NCBI GenBank assembly: GCA_009885825.1
Contig: VFJY01000003.1
Span: forward strand, 1 to 64,000
Direction of reading: 5' to 3'
Length of the DNA: 64,000 nucleotides
Source: Rhodobiaceae bacterium
GTDB taxonomy: Bacteria; Pseudomonadota; Alphaproteobacteria; Rhizobiales; Aestuariivirgaceae
Below the pieces are notes generated by a model that worked only from the letters and a program-made list of their open reading frames with translations, was not told the origin of the DNA and did no database searches. How positions within the stretch are numbered: position 1 is the stretch's first letter; each line of letters starts with the position of its first letter. Shown here in pieces: positions 18,046 to 26,708 of this stretch. The position numbers were made by a program, and so were the translations under genes.

Positions 18046-19902
18046 ATGGCCTTGTCTCGGGCAGATAGACGTTCCTTCGACCTTCGCTGGCAGCGCAGCC
18101 ATGCTGATCTGTTTCAGCCTTTGGAACGCCTCTATGGCGCAAACCCGGAATTTGAAAGCAGGCTTAGGAAACTGCTTCTGGCCCGCTGGAGCGAGCGCCC
18201 GGCCGAGTTGAAAGACCTTGATTTGCAACGGGACTTGCAGCCCAGCTGGTTCCTGTCTGAAAACATGGTTGGCTATGTTTTCTATGTCGACCGCTTCGCT
18301 GGAACCTTCAACGGTGTGCTTGACCACGTCGATTATCTTGATGATCTCGGCATCACCTACGTTCACTTCATGCCCTGCCTGAAACCAAGGCCTGGCGACA
18401 GTGACGGCGGCTACTCTGTGATGGACTACCGCGCGATCAATCCACAGCTTGGCGCCATGGCCGATTTCGAAAAGGTGGCCAAAACGCTGCGCCACAGGGG
18501 GATGAGCGTGTGTGTGGATCTGGTTTTGAACCATACCGCCAAGGAGCATGAATGGGCCGTAAAGGCCCAAGCCGGTGAAGCGGGATATCAGGCCTATTAT
18601 CACATGTTCGAGGATGAGCGGGAGACGCTGGACTACGAGAAAACACTCGTTGAAGTTTTCCCCAATGACGCGCCGGGGAATTTCACTTTATACCCCGGCT
18701 TCGGCAAATATGTCTGGACGACATTCAATGAACACCAGTGGGATTTGAACTGGGCGAACCCGGAAGTGTTTCTTGAAATCATCGACATCATGCTCAACCT
18801 CGCCAACCGGGGTGTTGACAGCCTTCGGCTGGACGCCGTGGCCTTCATGTGGAAGCAGCTGGGCACCAATTGCCAGAACCTGCCGCAGGTCCATGACCTT
18901 CTGCAGGCCCTGCGGGCCGCCACACGCATCGCGGCGCCCGCACTTATTCACAAGGCTGAAGCCATCGTGGCACCGCGTGACCTGGTGCCCTATTTGGGCA
19001 TCGGGCGGCATCGGGGCAGGGAGGCCAATCTCGCCTATCACAACAACCTCATGGTGCATTTCTGGTCGTCGCTGGCCAGCCGCAAGTCCGCGCTGATGAC
19101 CCACACGCTGAAAACCCATTTCCCGGAGTGTTGCCGCAATGGCTGCTGGACGACATACATTCGCTGCCATGATGATATCGGTTGGGCCATCACCGAGGAG
19201 GATGGCGCCGCCATTCCCCATGTGTCCGGCCCCGGGCACCGCAAATTCCTGGCCGATTTCTACGCTGGCAAGCATCCCGGTTCATTTGCCCGAGGCGGCA
19301 TATTTCAGGAGAATGCCGAGACGGGCGACCGGCGCAACAGCGGCACCTTCGCCAGCCTTGCCGGGTTGGAGGCGGCGATTGAAAGTGGCGACGGGCAAGC
19401 CATCGCCACGGCGATTGACCGCATGCTCATGGGGCTGGCGCTGATTGCTTCCTTTGGCGGCCTGCCCTTGCTGTACATGGGCGATGAAATCGGCCTGACC
19501 AACGATTACGCCTCCGCTGACGAACCAGCGCATGCCCATGACAATCGCTGGATGCACCGTCCAAGGATGAACTGGGCAAGACAAGGCTCTCCCCAGTTGA
19601 AAATATTCGAGGGTACGAAACACATTGTCAGGCGCCGGAAGTCCCTGGGCCACCTCGCAGCCAGCAATCCAACACAGATTCTTGAACCTCAAAATCAGTC
19701 GATCTTTGCGTTTCTGCGCATGGGTGACGAGGGGCCTTTGCTTGGCATCTTCAATTTCAGCGAACTGTGGCAAAACCTGCCAGCAGCGTTTGCCCGGGGT
19801 CACGGAATAGAAAGATTTCACGATGCCTTGAGTGATGCAAGTGTGATGACCCCGAACGAACAGCTTCAGATCCCGCCCTATGGCAGGATATGGCTGGTTT
19901 GA
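18046..19902 (+). CDS. amylosucrase-like glucosyltransferase (GH13 subfamily 4)
   Basis: The 618-aa protein has the amylosucrase architecture: an N-terminal helical domain (RSFDLRWQRSHADLFQPLE), a GH13 barrel with DRFAGTFNGVLDHVDYLDDLG, the nucleophile Asp in DSLRLDAVAF (about 265), the acid/base Glu in HKAEAIV (about 307), and transition-state Asp in IRCHDDIGW, then a C-terminal beta domain. Amylosucrase turns sucrose into alpha-1,4-glucan plus fructose; sucrose hydrolase is the close alternative and cannot be excluded. No signal peptide is seen, so it should act in the cytosol. The ATG at 18046 follows GGGGA; a TTG at 18007 is less likely. It stands alone, with no sucrose or glycogen genes beside it. 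Confidence 0.85.
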   Translation: MALSRADRRSFDLRWQRSHADLFQPLERLYGANPEFESRLRKLLLARWSERPAELKDLDLQRDLQPSWFLSENMVGYVFYVDRFAGTFNGVLDHVDYLDDLGITYVHFMPCLKPRPGDSDGGYSVMDYRAINPQLGAMADFEKVAKTLRHRGMSVCVDLVLNHTAKEHEWAVKAQAGEAGYQAYYHMFEDERETLDYEKTLVEVFPNDAPGNFTLYPGFGKYVWTTFNEHQWDLNWANPEVFLEIIDIMLNLANRGVDSLRLDAVAFMWKQLGTNCQNLPQVHDLLQALRAATRIAAPALIHKAEAIVAPRDLVPYLGIGRHRGREANLAYHNNLMVHFWSSLASRKSALMTHTLKTHFPECCRNGCWTTYIRCHDDIGWAITEEDGAAIPHVSGPGHRKFLADFYAGKHPGSFARGGIFQENAETGDRRNSGTFASLAGLEAAIESGDGQAIATAIDRMLMGLALIASFGGLPLLYMGDEIGLTNDYASADEPAHAHDNRWMHRPRMNWARQGSPQLKIFEGTKHIVRRRKSLGHLAASNPTQILEPQNQSIFAFLRMGDEGPLLGIFNFSELWQNLPAAFARGHGIERFHDALSDASVMTPNEQLQIPPYGRIWLV

Positions 19903-19906
19903 TCGG

Positions 19907-21259
19907 TTACTTCCGCATCAGGAACGCGGGCATGTTGCCTTGATGGAAGCCGCCCACGTCTGGAGCGTCTTCAAGCTGGCGGGCGGGCCGTGGATGCCGC
20001 GGCGCTGGCGCCCGGGATGGCCTTTCCGCATGGGGCTTCGGAACTTCAACAGGGTTGGCCGCTTCGGGCTTCTCCCTGTGGCGGGTCCGTGGCGCACGCT
20101 TTTCACGTGCCGGTGCTTCGCCAACATCTTCAACCGCAACAATGTCGAAGTACTCTATTTCCTGTTTGATCAGCGCTTCAATGGCGCGCACATGCTTGGC
20201 TTCCTCGCGGGTGACCATCGTGAAGGCGTGGCCCTCACGTCCCGCACGTCCCGTGCGGCCAACCCGGTGCACATAGTCTTCCGCGTGGATTGGCACATCG
20301 TAATTGAACACATGGCTCACTTCCGGAATATCCAGCCCGCGCGCCGCCACATCTGAGGCAATGAGATAAGTCACCTCATTGTTGCGAAACGCCGCCAGCA
20401 TCTTGAGGCGCGCCGATTGGTCCATGTCACCGTGCAGGGCGCCGGCGCTGAAGCCGTGCCTCTTCAATGACTTTTCAAGGAGCGCCACGGTGGTCTTGCG
20501 GTTGGCGAACACGATGCCGTTCTTCACATTGGTTTGCGTGCGCAGCAGAACGCGCAACGCATCGCGCTTCGGCGCGGCTTCATGAGGAACCTTTACCAGG
20601 CGCTGTTCTATGGTTGCGGCGGTTGAACTTGGGGCACTCGCTTCAATGCGAACCGGATTATGCAGGAACTGCGTCGTCAAGCGATGAATTTCGGGCGGCA
20701 TGGTGGCCGAGAAAAACAGGGTCTGCCGGGTAAAAGGCAAAAGTTTGCAGATTTTTTCAATGTCCGGAATGAAGCCCATGTCCAGCATGCGGTCAGCCTC
20801 GTCAATGACCAGCATCTCAATGCCGGTAAGCAAAAGACCGCCGCGCTCCATGTGATCAAGCAAACGCCCAGGCGTTGCGATGACCACGTCTGCCCCGCGA
20901 TTGATTTTGACAGCCTGCGGTTCAAACGCCACGCCACCGATGAGCAGGGCAACGGTCAATTTGTGCTGGGCACCCAAGGTCTCAAATGCTTCATGCACCT
21001 GGGCAGCCAGTTCCCGTGTAGGCTCCAAAATCAGGGTGCGCGGCATCCGGGCCTTGGCGCGTCCCTTCTCCAGCATGGTTAACATGGGCAGCACGAAGGC
21101 AGCAGTCTTGCCGGATCCGGTTTGCGCAAGGCCCAGCACGTCTTTGCGCTGCAGGGCATGGGGGATGGCCTGCGCCTGAATGGCGGTCGGCGTGGTGTAA
21201 CCAGCAGCCGTAATGGCTTCGAGTACTTTGGGGCTAAGCCCGAGTTCAGTAAAATTCAT
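19907..21259 (-). CDS. rhlE: DEAD-box RNA helicase, RhlE-like
   Basis: This 450-aa helicase has the full motif set: Q motif (TTPTAIQAQAIP), Walker A AQTGSGKT, PTRELA, ATPGRLLD, DEAD in LVIDEADRML, SAT (FFSATMP), ARGLDIP and HRVGRTGRAGR. The C-terminal tail from about residue 370 is rich in Arg, Pro and His with no fold, as in RhlE-type enzymes, and likely binds RNA. It unwinds RNA during ribosome assembly or decay. It is convergent with the amylosucrase gene, with only 4 bp between stops. Confidence 0.93.
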   Translation of the reverse strand: MNFTELGLSPKVLEAITAAGYTTPTAIQAQAIPHALQRKDVLGLAQTGSGKTAAFVLPMLTMLEKGRAKARMPRTLILEPTRELAAQVHEAFETLGAQHKLTVALLIGGVAFEPQAVKINRGADVVIATPGRLLDHMERGGLLLTGIEMLVIDEADRMLDMGFIPDIEKICKLLPFTRQTLFFSATMPPEIHRLTTQFLHNPVRIEASAPSSTAATIEQRLVKVPHEAAPKRDALRVLLRTQTNVKNGIVFANRKTTVALLEKSLKRHGFSAGALHGDMDQSARLKMLAAFRNNEVTYLIASDVAARGLDIPEVSHVFNYDVPIHAEDYVHRVGRTGRAGREGHAFTMVTREEAKHVRAIEALIKQEIEYFDIVAVEDVGEAPAREKRAPRTRHREKPEAANPVEVPKPHAERPSRAPAPRHPRPARQLEDAPDVGGFHQGNMPAFLMRK

Positions 21260-21401
21260 CTAGTGTTGAAAGACCGTTCTGGCGATTGGGAGTTCGTGGA
21301 GCGCCCTGGGCCGTATCGCCACATCCGGGGGCGCGCTATCTGATCCGCCCATTAGGAGCTTTCGGCCCAAAAGTCAATTATTTAGCATATTAACATTATG
21401 A

Positions 21402-21430
21402 AAGAAAAAGGCGGACATTGCTGCCCGCCC
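21402..21430 (-). terminator. rho-independent terminator of aqpZ
   Basis: Read on the minus strand, GGCGG, a loop and CCGCC are followed by TTTTTCTTT. It lies 20 bp after the aqpZ stop. Confidence 0.65.
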
Positions 21431-21451
21431 CAGTTTGCTACGCATGGGAGG

Positions 21452-22126
21452 TTAATTGCTTTCACCCAGGAATTTATCAAGCGCGCCGCCAATAGCGCCA
21501 CCCACAACGGGGGCGAAAATGAACAACCATAGCTGTTGCAATGCCCAACCACCCTCAACGACCGCCGTAGCTATTGATCTGGCCGGATTGAGCGAAGTGT
21601 TCGCTACAGGAATGCTCATGATATGCATCATGCACAGCGTTAGGCCAATCGCAACAGGGGCCATGTTTCCAGCGCCATTTACCCGCGTAACGCGGCAAAT
21701 GAGGAACACAAAGAGCCCCGTCTGGACAATCTCCATCAGCAAGGCGGCAATCAGGGGATATCCCCCGCCTGAATGCTCGCCATAGCCGTTCGACGCAAAT
21801 CCTGCGGGAAGCGCACCCTTGCTGGCGAGAATGAGGGCAAAAAACAACGCCGAAGCGACACCGCCTACCACCTGCGCGATGATGTAGCCCACAACTTGGG
21901 ATTTTTCGAACCGTCCAGCCACAACCAACCCCAGAGTGACTGCGGGATTGAAGTGCCCTCCTGAGATGGGCCCCATCGCATAGGCCATGCCCATCACCGC
22001 GATGCCAACTGCGATCGCCACACCAAGTCCAGCGGCGTTGCCGGATATCAGGGCGGCGCCAAGCACTGCGGAAACCAGTGTGAATGTTCCAATTGCTTCG
22101 GCAACTAATTTTTTTGTCGTCGTCAT
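21452..22126 (-). CDS. aqpZ: aquaporin Z, water channel
   Basis: This 224-aa aquaporin has six predicted membrane helices and the two NPA boxes HFNPAVTLG (about 63-71) and SLNPARSIAT (about 180-189). The histidine in CMMHIMSIPVANTS and the arginine after the second NPA give the narrow AqpZ-type selectivity filter, so it should pass water rather than glycerol. The ATG at 22126 has GGGGAG 5-6 nt upstream, which outweighs the longer open start at 22183. It is divergent from the acetyltransferase gene. Confidence 0.95.
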   Translation of the reverse strand: MTTTKKLVAEAIGTFTLVSAVLGAALISGNAAGLGVAIAVGIAVMGMAYAMGPISGGHFNPAVTLGLVVAGRFEKSQVVGYIIAQVVGGVASALFFALILASKGALPAGFASNGYGEHSGGGYPLIAALLMEIVQTGLFVFLICRVTRVNGAGNMAPVAIGLTLCMMHIMSIPVANTSLNPARSIATAVVEGGWALQQLWLFIFAPVVGGAIGGALDKFLGESN

Positions 22127-22246
22127 CAAACTCCCCATTTTTAGTATGGCGCTGACCATGACCGATTCGGATAGGCTTGTCACACCGTGTGATATTCATT
22201 GAAAAGAGGGCTTTCAAGACTGGCAATTTGCGGTTAGCTTCAGGCC

Positions 22247-22807
22247 ATGAAGACGATCACGCGAATACCCTCCGTCGACACACCCAATCTTGTGGTGTGT
22301 GAAATGATTCCGCACCACGCTAAGGGTTTTGCCGGCTTCATGACGCAGCCCCGTTACCAACGCTACACCTCGGTCCGGCTGCGCACAGAAGCCGACGTAA
22401 AAGTTTTCGTTGCGCGTTCCATCTCGAGACAGGGCGATGAACGCCGCAACGTTTTTCACCTGGCCGCCGAGGAGCGTTCATCCGGCGAGGCCATCGGCGA
22501 TGGTTTCATTATTGCCCAGCAGGGTCAGGTCTATGAACTGGGCTGGGGCGTGCATCCCGCCATGTGGTCAATGGGTTTTGGCAGAGAAATAGGCCAGGCC
22601 CTTCTGGGTCTTAGCTTTGAACGCCTTAAGGCAAAGCGGGTTTGGTGCAAGATCATGTGCGCCAATGTCGCTTCCTCAGAGTTGGCTAAGCGCATCGGCA
22701 TGCGCCACGAAAAACCCTTCGCCGATTATCCCATTGGCGACGGCCGCATTGAGGCCGTTGACATATATGCGATGACATCAGAAGAGTATTTTGAACGCGC
22801 CTATTGA
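22247..22807 (+). CDS. GNAT-family N-acetyltransferase (RimJ/RimL-like)
   Basis: This 186-aa protein has the GNAT fold of the RimJ/RimL group: LRTEADVKVFV, FHLAAEE..SGEAIGDG, YELGWGVHPAMWSMGFGREIGQAL (the acetyl-CoA pyrophosphate loop, around residues 97-120) and CANVASSELAKRIGMRHEK. Such enzymes acetylate protein N-termini, small amines or antibiotics; the substrate is not evident. It is followed after 8 bp by the amidinotransferase-fold gene and probably shares a transcript with it. Confidence 0.85.
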   Translation: MKTITRIPSVDTPNLVVCEMIPHHAKGFAGFMTQPRYQRYTSVRLRTEADVKVFVARSISRQGDERRNVFHLAAEERSSGEAIGDGFIIAQQGQVYELGWGVHPAMWSMGFGREIGQALLGLSFERLKAKRVWCKIMCANVASSELAKRIGMRHEKPFADYPIGDGRIEAVDIYAMTSEEYFERAY

Positions 22808-22815
22808 GGTTTCTT

Positions 22816-23748
22816 ATGACTAAGCCTGCTCTTCCTCTCCGCGCCCGTCTTGAAGGCGGTGACACTCCGCTTATGAAAAACTGGTATCTCAAATCGGAAA
22901 CCGGACCGCTGAAGGATGTATTGCTGGGGCCATCGGAAAGCTTCCGCTGGATGGGGCTGGAAAACGCCCAATGGTCGTCACTGGTGCGCGACACGCTTCG
23001 CAAAGGCTATAAATTCGACAAGCAGCTCGCCATGCGCCAGCACCGCGAGATGGTGGATGCTTATACTGAGGCGGGCGTCACCACGCATTTTTTGCCCATA
23101 GACATGAACAATCCTTACCAGGTCTACGCCCGTGATAGCTCCTTCATGACGCCCTACGGTGCCGTGATCTGCCAATTGGCAAACCCTCGCCGGCGCGGCG
23201 AATATGCGCCAGTCTTGCGCTTCTATCTGGAAAACGAAATTCCGGTCTATGACATGATCTCGGCTGGGAATTTCGAGGGCGGCGACTTCAACATCATCAG
23301 GCCCGGCGTGGCGCTGGTGGGCTACACTGATCATCGCACAGAAGAAGTGGCGGCCCGCCAGGTCGCTGACTGGTTCGTCAAGGAGGGCTGGGAAATCAAA
23401 TTCGCTCCCATTGACCAGTTCTATGTTCACATCGACCTGATGGTCTGCATGCTGAATGAACATTGCGCCGCCGTGTGCCTGGAAACCACGGAAGATGATA
23501 TTGTGCAATGGCTGAAATCCAAGAAGATAGAAATCATTCCGGCATCATTCAAGGAAACCATGGCGCTGGGTTGCAATGTTGTGGCCCTCGGCAATGATGC
23601 TGTCCTGTCCACCGCGGGCGCCAAAGGGCTGAATGCCGATATGCGGGCTGCGGGCTTCAGGGTCTACGATCCTGACATTAGCATGTTTGTGCAGGCCGGC
23701 GGGGGTGTTCATTGCATGTGCCAGCCGCTGCGCCGGGAAACAGCATAG
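22816..23748 (+). CDS. amidinotransferase/arginine-deiminase-fold hydrolase
   Basis: This 310-aa protein belongs to the guanidine-modifying superfamily (arginine deiminase, DDAH, amidinotransferases). Visible are YARDSSFMTPYGAVI, the GNFEGGDFNI segment with catalytic acid, the catalytic His in FYVHIDLMVCML, and the C-terminal nucleophile Cys in GGGVHCMCQPLRRE. It lacks obvious features of catabolic ArcA and has no arcB or arcC neighbours, so the substrate (arginine, methylarginine or another guanidino compound) is open. The ATG at 22816 has TGAGG 6 nt upstream; the TTG at 22804 is the start only if that site is ignored. Confidence 0.85.
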   Translation: MTKPALPLRARLEGGDTPLMKNWYLKSETGPLKDVLLGPSESFRWMGLENAQWSSLVRDTLRKGYKFDKQLAMRQHREMVDAYTEAGVTTHFLPIDMNNPYQVYARDSSFMTPYGAVICQLANPRRRGEYAPVLRFYLENEIPVYDMISAGNFEGGDFNIIRPGVALVGYTDHRTEEVAARQVADWFVKEGWEIKFAPIDQFYVHIDLMVCMLNEHCAAVCLETTEDDIVQWLKSKKIEIIPASFKETMALGCNVVALGNDAVLSTAGAKGLNADMRAAGFRVYDPDISMFVQAGGGVHCMCQPLRRETA

Positions 23749-23778
23749 TTTCCCGAAAGTTCACATTGGCAAGCTATT

Positions 23779-24954
23779 CTATCGGCATGATGTTGGCGCA
23801 ATTTCTCCGGCGAAACGGCCTTTGATCCAAGCCACCGCTGCTGCGGCACTTGCATCTGCCGATCTTGCGTGATCTGCGCCCGGCATTTGCACAAACTTGA
23901 TCCGGCTTCCCGCACTGCACGACAGCCGCACAAATCTTGCAGTGACCGCCGGCAGAACAATTTGATCGGCGCCGCCCTGTGCAACAAATCCGGCCAGGCC
24001 ACCTGGCAGTTGCAAGATGCTGTTAGATTTCAGGAGATCAGCCCACGGCTGGATGGTTCCAGGATCGCGGGTCAGAAACTTGGATTTTAATGGTTTCTGG
24101 GCCATCAGTGCTTCGATCGCTCCGCTTGTGTTGTCCACGCAGTTCGAAACGACATGAGCAACGATGGCCGCTGTTTGCTTGTCCACCAGATCTGAAAGAC
24201 TGGCGTTGTACTTTACGCTCCACGATTGCAGCGTAAACGATCCCAGAATGTGGCCGGCAACCGAGTTCATGTCTGCAATGAGAAGAGACCGGAGATTTGT
24301 TGGCGGTGCAGTTGCGGCAACTCCCACCAACTCAAGTTCTGGCGCATAGGCAGCAGCCACCTTTGCGCCAAAGAGTGCGGCATGAGCGCCCTGTGAATAG
24401 CCCTATAGGGCATAACGCCCGCTGCCAAGCACTTCGGGAATCTGCTTGGCTGCCCGAATGGAATCTATGGCCGCTTGCCCTTGTCCTGCGCCAACAAGAT
24501 AGCCAATCGGGTCCCGCGTTCCGAGGCCCGGATAGTCCGTGGCGGCAATAGTGTACCCCGCATGGATCAGTTCGTTGAAACCGGGTATTGATTCAGTCGG
24601 ACTCTGGCGCAGAGACGGCGCGCATTTACGGGCAATGCCTGGTGTGGGATGCGCCCACGCCACGGTATCGCGCAGCTCCGGGCTCTTGTTGGCGTAGCCC
24701 GAAAGCACGACCATGCCTGATGAAACAATGGGCCTTGCCGCATAGTCGCGTGTCATGTAGAGAATCCGCCAAGCCTTGGCGCGGTAGAACATTAGCAGCG
24801 GCATGGGCCTGTAGCGCAACAGGGTGCCCGGTTGTATTGCCGGATCGAGTTTTTTCCATTTATAGAAATCTATGTCCGATGGCTTTGCGGCAGCAGGCGC
24901 AAAGTTGACATTCAGCATCAACAACGGCAACAGAGCAGCAACGACAGCCTTCAT
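23779..24954 (-). pseudogene. secretory lipase-like gene broken by one amber codon
   Basis: One continuous frame runs from a signal-peptide start (MKAVVAALLPLLML..FAPAAA) to 23779 but is cut by a single TAG at 24403-24405. The break falls inside the nucleophile elbow: GSGRYAL, stop, GYSQGAHAALFG. A tryptophan is typical at this position, so one TGG-to-TAG change explains the stop. Both halves match the LIP-type secretory lipase family (alpha/beta hydrolase, TDYPGLGTRDPIGYLVG before, GGADQIVLP and GADHARS after). Without readthrough the first piece has no serine nucleophile and must be inactive. The exact start (24954, 24981 or 24990) is uncertain. Confidence 0.8.
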
Positions 24955-25052
24955 CCTGCCAAACCCCAATACCGCCTCCATGGAACGCATTCTCTTATGC
25001 TAAACCACACGCGTAATAGATTCGCAATTCGCTTGCGTGTCGGAGCCCATTG

Positions 25053-26183
25053 ATGAGTGCCGCGAGAGTAACCGTTGTGGGAACTGGTCCGGCAGGGTTG
25101 ATGGCCGCTGAGATTTTGGCGCAAGGTGGCGCCGAAGTCACGATCCTCGACCATATGCCAGCGCCAGCGCGCAAATTTCTGCTAGCGGGCAGGGGTGGCC
25201 TCAATCTCACCCACTCCGAGCCACTCGAAACCCTTCTCACCCGCTATGGCGAAGCGAAGGAGTTTTTGGAACCGGCGATCCGCGCTTTCCCGCCGGAAGC
25301 CCTCATCGCCTGGTGCAATGAGCTTGGCATAGAAACCTTTGTGGGCAGCTCCGGTCGTTTATTCCCAAAACAAATGAAGGCCTCTCCGCTGTTGCGCGCC
25401 TGGCTGCGGCGCTTGCAGGGCCTTGGTGTGACGTTCAAAACTCGAACGCGATGGGTGAGCTTTGACGGCACGCCGACGATCCTTGCCATGGGCGGCGCCA
25501 GTTGGCCCCATTTGGGTTCAGACGCTGCCTGGGTGCCCGTGCTGCGAGCCGCTGGCATCAGGGTCAACGGCTTCAAGCCCGCCAACAGCCGGTTCCTCGT
25601 CAATTGGACGCCGCTGTTTCGCGACCGTTTCGCCGGAACGCCCGTCAAGAATGTCGGCCTCAGCTATGCCAACAACAAGGTGCGTGGCGAGTTGATGATC
25701 AGCCAGGAGGGCATTGAGGGTGGCGCCATTTATGCACTTTCAAAATTTATGCGCGAGTCTCCCGGCGAACCGCTGCAAATCGACCTGCGGCCCGACATGA
25801 CGATCGCTGCCCTTGCCGAAAAGCTAGCGCGGCCCCGTGGCAAGGAGAGCCTGTCCACCTACCTTCGAAAGACCGTTGGTCTGCCGCCCGTTGCCATTTC
25901 GCTGTTGCACGAAACAAATACGCCAGCCACCGCCGAGGGGATCAAGGACGTTGCCATCACTATTCTGCGTCCCGCAGGAATTGCCAGGGCCATTTCATCC
26001 GCAGGCGGAATAGCCCGCACTGAAGTTGACGACAACTTCCAATTGCTCAAATTCAAACACTGCTATGCCGTGGGTGAAATGCTGGATTGGGAAGCGCCCA
26101 CCGGCGGATATCTGCTCCAGGCCTGTTTCTCAACGGCTGCGGCGGCAGCTCGAAATTGTCTGGAAAACCTTAAAGAAACGTGA
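25053..26183 (+). CDS. BaiN/HI0933-like FAD flavoprotein (TIGR03862 type)
   Basis: This 376-aa flavoprotein has the N-terminal FAD dinucleotide fold VTVVGTGPAGLMAAE (about residues 6-20), RKFLLAGRGGLNLTHSEP, the SSGRLFPKQMKASPLL segment typical of the HI0933/BaiN family, LAMGGASWPHLGSDA, and the C-terminal FAD contact GEMLDWEAPTGGYLLQ. It is probably a cytosolic oxidoreductase; the substrate is unknown, though BaiN itself was proposed in bile acid work. The ATG at 25053 is preferred to the TTG one codon upstream. It is divergent from the broken lipase gene. Confidence 0.85.
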   Translation: MSAARVTVVGTGPAGLMAAEILAQGGAEVTILDHMPAPARKFLLAGRGGLNLTHSEPLETLLTRYGEAKEFLEPAIRAFPPEALIAWCNELGIETFVGSSGRLFPKQMKASPLLRAWLRRLQGLGVTFKTRTRWVSFDGTPTILAMGGASWPHLGSDAAWVPVLRAAGIRVNGFKPANSRFLVNWTPLFRDRFAGTPVKNVGLSYANNKVRGELMISQEGIEGGAIYALSKFMRESPGEPLQIDLRPDMTIAALAEKLARPRGKESLSTYLRKTVGLPPVAISLLHETNTPATAEGIKDVAITILRPAGIARAISSAGGIARTEVDDNFQLLKFKHCYAVGEMLDWEAPTGGYLLQACFSTAAAAARNCLENLKET

Positions 26184-26249
26184 TTTACTACGCCCCGGGG
26201 CTGCCATAATTTGGAGTAATGATGCGGTAGTAAAACAGGAATTGCCCGT

Positions 26250-26708
26250 ATGCGTACATTAATCATTTTTGCGGCACTTTCATGTGCAGTTTTCACAACC
26301 CAGTCTTGGGCTGACAGCAAGTCCCACTGCGAGCTTTTCGCCAAAGATGTGGCGGATGGCAGGACCACCGATGTGGATCAATGGCAAAAACTCTATCGCA
26401 ATTCCTACGCGGATTGCATTGATCAGTACACGGCGGTTGAACCCGCAGTTGAGCCGGAAAAGAAATCCGAAACTGTCAAGGTGGCCAAGAAGCCTGCGGG
26501 AAGAAAGACTATAAAGGCGCCAGGATCGAATTCCGCCCCCGAAACAGTGATCGTAGCCGCAAAGGCCCCGTCCAAAAATATTGAGCCAGGGTCTGACGCA
26601 TGGAATGAATATTGCGCCGCTAAATACGTTTCATTCAACAAGGCGACAGGAACCTATCGCTCGCACACAGGCAAGGAGCGCCGCTGTCTTGTAACGGGAA
26701 AGTCCTAG
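26250..26708 (+). CDS. secreted BA14K-like protein
   Basis: The 152-aa product has a cleavable signal peptide (MRTLIIFAALSCAVFTTQSWA, about 1-21), a cysteine-containing N-terminal part, a Lys/Ala/Pro-rich linker (residues about 67-110) and a C-terminal block DAWNEYCAAKYVSFNKATGTY followed by CLV. This block matches the BA14K pattern (W..YC..RY.SF...TGTY), a family of small secreted proteins known from Brucella and other Rhizobiales. It should be periplasmic. Its stop overlaps the end of the convergent oxidoreductase gene by 4 bp. Confidence 0.75.
   Translation: MRTLIIFAALSCAVFTTQSWADSKSHCELFAKDVADGRTTDVDQWQKLYRNSYADCIDQYTAVEPAVEPEKKSETVKVAKKPAGRKTIKAPGSNSAPETVIVAAKAPSKNIEPGSDAWNEYCAAKYVSFNKATGTYRSHTGKERRCLVTGKS

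Noticed and set aside
17665-18603. 312-codon open frame on the minus strand across the TfoX-like and amylosucrase genes
   Set aside because: It spans two real genes and their junction in antisense and shows no family likeness.
24588-24908. 106-codon plus-strand frame inside the lipase pseudogene
   Set aside because: No family pattern. The opposite strand carries a recognisable lipase sequence with a signal peptide.
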